This document shows positions 59,285 through 64,000 of a stretch of DNA of 64,000 bases, one piece after another; the first letter of the stretch is position 1, and the number at the start of each line of letters is the position of its first letter. Both the position numbers and the translations under genes were made by a program. This DNA comes from Mucor racemosus (taxonomy: Eukaryota; Mucoromycota; Mucoromycetes; Mucorales; Mucoraceae): contig JAPEHQ010000007.1 of the NCBI GenBank assembly GCA_027405735.1, forward strand, positions 2,133,001 through 2,197,000, written 5' to 3'. The notes beneath the pieces were generated by a model. It did no database searches. It saw only the letters and a program-made list of their open reading frames with translations, and was not told where the DNA came from.

Positions 59285-62200
59285 ATGTCGGCCCATCCGA
59301 CATCGTACCGTCCTGCGGTACCCCATTATGCCCCCCCTATGAATATGCCTCAATATAATACTATCAATAATAAACTAACCAATATAAATATATGTAGTCT
59401 CAATTGCCGAAGTTTGTCTAAACCCACCAACGCAACCGCGTCTCAAGACCTCAGTCGCTTTTTATGCTCCCAACATTTCGACATCCTATGCCTTCAAGAA
59501 ACTCATGCCACTGACATCAATACTCAGGAACGACTCGACATACAACTCCAGGCCCAACAATCAATCTGGACCCCACACTGTGGGATAGTATCAAGGAACC
59601 ATAACATCCACCTCGAATCTCTTTACATATCCACGGATCAACGTGTCATTCTTGGACGAGTATCTCATGTCAACAAGTTATTCCCCTCATTCACAATTAT
59701 GAACATCTATGCCCCAGCCAAATATCGGGAACGGTATAATTTTTATGCTAACCTTTTATCTTCTGAATATTTTTCTGCACTCATTTCTGACATTTACTCT
59801 ACTGAATTACTAAACTCCAACTTTCCTTCCATGATAGTAGGTGATTTCAACTACCACTTCCGCCACTTCCCCTACAACAGCATCGATCAGTACCTGTCCA
59901 ACCACGCCCAATCACTCTCCTTTCCACAACAACCCACTCAACCAACCCCCGCCACCACACCTGATACTGAACAATTCACCATGCCTCAACTCGACTCTAA
60001 TGACCCAACACTACTACCTCCGTCTAGCATCGCTCAATGGGTGTGGCACTGGATCATGACTCAACATTTTGTAGAATCATCGCATAAATTACAATCCGAC
60101 CCTTATATCCCCACGTTTCGTCGTGCTGGAACCCTCACTACCATCGACTACATGTTCTTACATCCAGTCCTTGCAGCTACCACCAATGCCTCCAGGGTAC
60201 AATATCTTCACAACGAATGGACTGACCATGCCCTATTATCAGTGCAACTCCGATTCGACAATATGGAACATGGTCAAGGCATTTGGAGAGCCAATCCCTC
60301 CTTAGCAACATATACTTATTTTGTGGAACAACTGAACATAGCCTTGGACGACTATCACTGTCATCTTGCCACATTACCGGAACCACAACCCGCCCAAATA
60401 TCATGGGACCAGATAAAAGCACTCACAAAATCACTCGTCAGGAGAATTGGTCGGAACAGAGGAGCCTGGCGCCAACGACAATTGAAACGATTACAGAGAA
60501 AACGGAACAAATTTTTGAGAATATACAAGGAGACCAGAGTCCTTAACGAGCGACTACCAATAATCGAACACCAGATTGGCATATTACAGCAGGAAATTGT
60601 AGACAACTTAGCCTTGAGATCAGGATTAAGATGGCGCGAGAATGGTGATACATCAGCAGGAGTTCTCAAGAGGATAGTACAACAGACAACACGACAACGA
60701 ACTCTTCCAGATATCATCCACCCGGTGACAGGAGATGCATGCGAGACCCCACAACATAAACAAGAGGGTGTGAAACAGTACTATCAACACTTATATGCCC
60801 CGTCTCCTATCTCCAGTACCGATACGCAATTCTTCACCTCCCAAATACCGCCTTCTGACAAACTGCCAGACGATAAACATGACACCATTTGCGCCGCATT
60901 CAACCTCACCGACATCCAGGAGGGTTCACTAAGATCGCCACATAAAAGCAGCCCAGGACCCGATGGTCTACCATATGAAATTTTGACAATCCTTTTTCAA
61001 CACCCGGCTACTGGTAAGTTAGCCTTACAAGTTTACAATGAAGCTCTGGCTCTTGGTATATTCCCAACATCGTGGCTAGAAACCTGCATGATCCTACTAC
61101 CCAAGAAGGGTGATCTATCCCAACTGTCCAACTGGCGTCCAATTTCTCTGATCAACGCGGATGCTAAGATCTTTACTCGGTTAATTAATACTCGTTTAAT
61201 GATTCATATGAACAAATATCTTAGTACTAACCAAATGGGTTTTATGCCAAATAGATTCATAGGAGAACAAGGCTTGATCCTACAATGCCTTCAGGAAATA
61301 TCACACCAAGCTCAATCCGACACAATCGCCCTCCTTCTAGACCAACAAAAGGCTTATGACAGAATCCATTTTGACTACCTTCAAGAATGTATGCAAGCCT
61401 TCAACATCCCATCGAAAATTACTCAATCCATCGTTTCCCTTTTCTCCAGCACTATGATTCAAGTCAATGTCAACGGCTTCCTCACCTCTCATTTCCAACA
61501 ACGACGAGGTCTCCGTCAAGGAGACCCAATCAGTCCACTCCTTTTCAATATCGCTTTCGACCCACTCCTTAGATCCATACACAACTCATCCAAAATTCAA
61601 GGTTTCAACTTGCAAAAGGAAGCCACTCCACGATTTGACAATCATGCCCACCAAATTACAACGTCCCTTGAAAAATTAACAATTCAATCTAACCACCCTA
61701 CTAACTACTATTCTGCTCCTCTCCCTCCTGACACAACAGTCAAAATAATAGCCTATGCCGATGACACTTTGGTCACCCTCAAAAACCAAGACGATTTTAT
61801 GCACCTCCAGACCATCCTTACAAAATATATGAATGCTTCTAATGCCCTTTTAAACTATAGTAAGACTCAGGCTTTGTCCTTATCAGGTTCTCCACATCCA
61901 GAATGGCAAGCTTTCCTACAACAACAAGGCATTCACCATTGGCACGACAAGAACTCCCCTGAACCACTTATCTACCTAGGTTACGCCATCTGCTCCAGTC
62001 CAAACCAGCGCGCTGCTCACGCACAGAAAACCATTGCCAATATGAAACTACAATGCCGCCTTTTTACCGGTCGCTCTGTAACCTACCGCGGTAAAGTAAC
62101 TATCATGAATTCACTCATATATTCCAAAATATGGCATATGATCCGTTTATTTAGCTTCTCAAAATCCGAAATGAATCAACTTCAACAAATAGCAGCCTCT

Positions 62201-63556
62201 TTTATCAACAATAATGCCAAGGTCAGCCGATTTTCATTTGATACCCTCACTTTACCTAGACAACAGGGTGGCCTACAACTAATTGACCCACAACAACAAT
62301 CATTAGCACTGCAATGGCGCTGGCTACAATACTTACTACACCCAACTCAACCATCACCAACCCATATGCCTTCAATTCCAATCATTCGTTTTACATTACA
62401 TTACATCCTCAGTACTTCCGAATTCCCAACATATCACTGGTCTCTACTATTCCCTCACTGCCGCCCCATCATTCCAAGAACTCATGGGCCTATTGTCAAC
62501 CTTCTCCGCGCTGCGGACCATATCACCAATCCTATGCAATACTGTTCTACAGACATCACAACTTGTCTTCAGCTTCCTCTAATACACCTCTTTCTTCCTC
62601 AAGTTCTCCCTCATCATCCTAACTATGAACATTATATCACTTCCTCGACTATTCAGCAACATATTCCCAACATCCGCCAGCTTCGCGGATCAGACATTTT
62701 TTTCTTCAACAACGACACACTATCCTTTGAATATCACCAAGACTTAACACAGCTCCCTCATCGCCACACCAGTAAAAAAGTCTTGCTACTAATACAAAAT
62801 AACCAACTCACTCTACACAAGTTTGTCCTCCACCACTTTGTTACTCAAATCCCCAGAACAATTCCAACTCTCAACAGCTACAATAATAACATCAACGCAT
62901 TATCTTCCTTTTTATTATCTAAAATCTCTAACCAATTCAATACAGAAAATTTCTCTTTCATAGTCTCTCCTCCCACCACCTCAGGGTTCAAATCACTCCC
63001 TTCCCCCGCTAAACCACCTCCCTCAACAGTCTTATCCCCAGCAAAATGGCAACAGTTTTGGCGTATCCGAATCCCGTTGAATGCACGCAATACTTGGTAT
63101 AGATTCCTCCACCGTAAAATTACAACACGCGAACGATTACATGAACTCATGCCGGACACTTTCGATCCTTATTGTCCCCTCTGTCCTCGTCGACGTAATC
63201 GCAGAACTGCAACACATAAAGAAACCAACCAACATTTCATGTTTGCTTGTCCAAAGAAACTCCCAATATGGACAACTGCTATTTGCACATATGTCGATCC
63301 CAATTACGCTCACTTCAACTTTCTCCACCTCTCTGCTATCCTTAAACTTGATTCCACCATCCAACGTACCACCACAGTTCCTTTCCAATCTTTATCAATA
63401 TACCAAGTATTTGCATGTATTATACAGGCCATTTGGATTGCCCACTACCGTTTCATATTTGCTGATATCCCTTTTGTTCCCCTTGCTGTCCTCTCCACCA
63501 TTCACAAGAACCTCACTAAACTCAACAATGAAGAGAATTTACATTTAGAATCTTAG
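59285..63556 (+). CDS. LINE ORF2: AP endonuclease + reverse transcriptase
   Basis: 1423 residues from the ATG one base after the ORF1 stop. The endonuclease domain comes first: SLNCRSLS (N40), LQETHA (E72), MNIYAPA, VGDFNYH (D187), TDHALLSV (H315), all catalytic positions of APE-type enzymes. The reverse transcriptase holds SSPGPDGLPYEIL, WRPISLINADAKIFTRLI, LLLDQQKAYDRI (D686), RGLRQGDPISPLLFN, IIAYADDTLVTL (D826, D827) and YLGYAI. The C-terminus has the zf-RVT knuckle CPLC...HFMFAC preceded by NARNTWYRFLHRKITTRERL. It would nick the target and prime reverse transcription from the element 3' end. No inactivating change was seen. Translation may depend on termination-reinitiation after ORF1. 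Confidence 0.95.
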   Translation: MSAHPTSYRPAVPHYAPPMNMPQYNTINNKLTNINICSLNCRSLSKPTNATASQDLSRFLCSQHFDILCLQETHATDINTQERLDIQLQAQQSIWTPHCGIVSRNHNIHLESLYISTDQRVILGRVSHVNKLFPSFTIMNIYAPAKYRERYNFYANLLSSEYFSALISDIYSTELLNSNFPSMIVGDFNYHFRHFPYNSIDQYLSNHAQSLSFPQQPTQPTPATTPDTEQFTMPQLDSNDPTLLPPSSIAQWVWHWIMTQHFVESSHKLQSDPYIPTFRRAGTLTTIDYMFLHPVLAATTNASRVQYLHNEWTDHALLSVQLRFDNMEHGQGIWRANPSLATYTYFVEQLNIALDDYHCHLATLPEPQPAQISWDQIKALTKSLVRRIGRNRGAWRQRQLKRLQRKRNKFLRIYKETRVLNERLPIIEHQIGILQQEIVDNLALRSGLRWRENGDTSAGVLKRIVQQTTRQRTLPDIIHPVTGDACETPQHKQEGVKQYYQHLYAPSPISSTDTQFFTSQIPPSDKLPDDKHDTICAAFNLTDIQEGSLRSPHKSSPGPDGLPYEILTILFQHPATGKLALQVYNEALALGIFPTSWLETCMILLPKKGDLSQLSNWRPISLINADAKIFTRLINTRLMIHMNKYLSTNQMGFMPNRFIGEQGLILQCLQEISHQAQSDTIALLLDQQKAYDRIHFDYLQECMQAFNIPSKITQSIVSLFSSTMIQVNVNGFLTSHFQQRRGLRQGDPISPLLFNIAFDPLLRSIHNSSKIQGFNLQKEATPRFDNHAHQITTSLEKLTIQSNHPTNYYSAPLPPDTTVKIIAYADDTLVTLKNQDDFMHLQTILTKYMNASNALLNYSKTQALSLSGSPHPEWQAFLQQQGIHHWHDKNSPEPLIYLGYAICSSPNQRAAHAQKTIANMKLQCRLFTGRSVTYRGKVTIMNSLIYSKIWHMIRLFSFSKSEMNQLQQIAASFINNNAKVSRFSFDTLTLPRQQGGLQLIDPQQQSLALQWRWLQYLLHPTQPSPTHMPSIPIIRFTLHYILSTSEFPTYHWSLLFPHCRPIIPRTHGPIVNLLRAADHITNPMQYCSTDITTCLQLPLIHLFLPQVLPHHPNYEHYITSSTIQQHIPNIRQLRGSDIFFFNNDTLSFEYHQDLTQLPHRHTSKKVLLLIQNNQLTLHKFVLHHFVTQIPRTIPTLNSYNNNINALSSFLLSKISNQFNTENFSFIVSPPTTSGFKSLPSPAKPPPSTVLSPAKWQQFWRIRIPLNARNTWYRFLHRKITTRERLHELMPDTFDPYCPLCPRRRNRRTATHKETNQHFMFACPKKLPIWTTAICTYVDPNYAHFNFLHLSAILKLDSTIQRTTTVPFQSLSIYQVFACIIQAIWIAHYRFIFADIPFVPLAVLSTIHKNLTKLNNEENLHLES

Positions 63557-63666
63557 AACATGCACTATTTACCCAGTCTTACCACTCCCTCCCCATCGGT
63601 TTACAGTAGTAGGACTTTAAATAATGATTTAATTATTTCAATAAAATAGTTTTATCCCTAAAAAAA

Positions 63667-63681
63667 ATTTGTTTAAAAAAA
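63667..63681. repeat. 3' target-site duplication of the LINE
   Basis: ATTTGTTTAAAAAAA, matching 57,806-57,820. Joining the flanks gives a plausible empty site GACATTTGTTTAAAAAAATA. Confidence 0.8.
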
Positions 63682-64000
63682 TAGACTTTTAAAGAATTTT
63701 CCAGGTGAAATCACATGATTAACATAAAAAAGTGTATTAATAAGACATATGCTATTCATGATGCTCTATGATCTCGTATTTTTGGTTTTGAAATTTTGCA
63801 CACAAAATTATTAGTTATTTGACTTTATGTGGAATTTCAGTTTTTTTAAGTAAAGTCAAAAAATTTGGCTGGCAATCTCAAAATAAACATCTCCATTATA
63901 GAGAACGCTTTATTTCGGTCATATGCATCTCATAAATACCTTAGCAAAAAATCGCGTTTTTCGACTGAAATATCGAAATTTGTAAATTTTGAGATTTTAG
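63682..64000. other. Window end, no gene recognised
   Basis: AT-rich sequence downstream of the LINE with no sustained reading frame or shared repeat. Confidence 0.4.

Larger units (their letters stand above)
57821..63666 (+). mobile_element. Full-length LINE retrotransposon, apparently intact
   Basis: About 5.85 kb: an AUG-free leader, ORF1 (58,072-59,283), ORF2 (59,285-63,556) with endonuclease, reverse transcriptase and C-terminal zinc knuckle, a ~110-bp 3' untranslated region and a short A-run. It is flanked by a 15-bp duplication, ATTTGTTTAAAAAAA. It is richer in C than its flanks, and neither ORF has a stop or frameshift, which points to a recent insertion. Absence of LTRs and the APE-type endonuclease place it among L1-like/Tad-like LINEs; the exact clade needs a phylogeny. 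Confidence 0.93.

Overview
This is a eukaryotic nuclear window from a filamentous fungus, most likely an early-diverging one (Mucoromycota, probably Mucorales). The evidence is very AT-rich DNA, genes split by short GT-AG introns (mostly 45-75 nt), and the gene content: an exportin-1, a condensin G subunit, a fungal S-adenosylmethionine decarboxylase, a LOV/PAS white-collar photoreceptor, and two kelch/TM proteins of a kind I associate with mucoromycetes. The order is inferred from family resemblance and not proven. I reassembled the split genes by hand; every exon junction listed keeps the reading frame.

Layout. 1-2200: 3'-partial type II membrane glycosyltransferase (minus). 2.9-13.7 kb: repeat-dominated. 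It holds a dispersed repeat copy interrupted by a 487-bp hAT-like element with an 8-bp target duplication, a degenerate ~180-bp tandem array, a 901-bp Tc1/mariner relic, and a 3.9-kb foldback whose arms carry a fragment of a cytoplasmic dynein intermediate chain gene. 14.0-20.9 kb: two tandem paralogous kelch/TM genes (minus). 24.9-26.3 kb: a second dispersed repeat copy, interrupted by a 181-bp solo LTR. 26.7-32.6 kb: a TBC1D20-like Rab GAP and the condensin subunit (both plus). 32.9-38.0 kb: a third dispersed repeat copy and a 3.9-kb element with ~540-bp terminal inverted repeats, again carrying the dynein fragment. 39.6-43.3 kb: exportin-1 (plus). 44 kb: broken small genes. 46.3-48.0 kb: S-adenosylmethionine decarboxylase (plus). 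48.7-49.2 kb: a small coiled-coil protein (minus), then a fourth dispersed repeat copy. 51.3-57.3 kb: a DPP8/9-like peptidase (minus) and a white-collar-1-like photoreceptor (plus), divergent from a shared 310-bp promoter region. 57.8-63.7 kb: a complete, apparently intact two-ORF LINE with a 15-bp target duplication.

The host genes are unrelated housekeeping, signalling and surface functions; I see no metabolic cluster. The most interesting material is the mobile DNA: nested insertions whose empty sites can be read from sister copies in the same window, a gene-fragment-carrying foldback able to form a long RNA hairpin, and a LINE that looks capable of activity.
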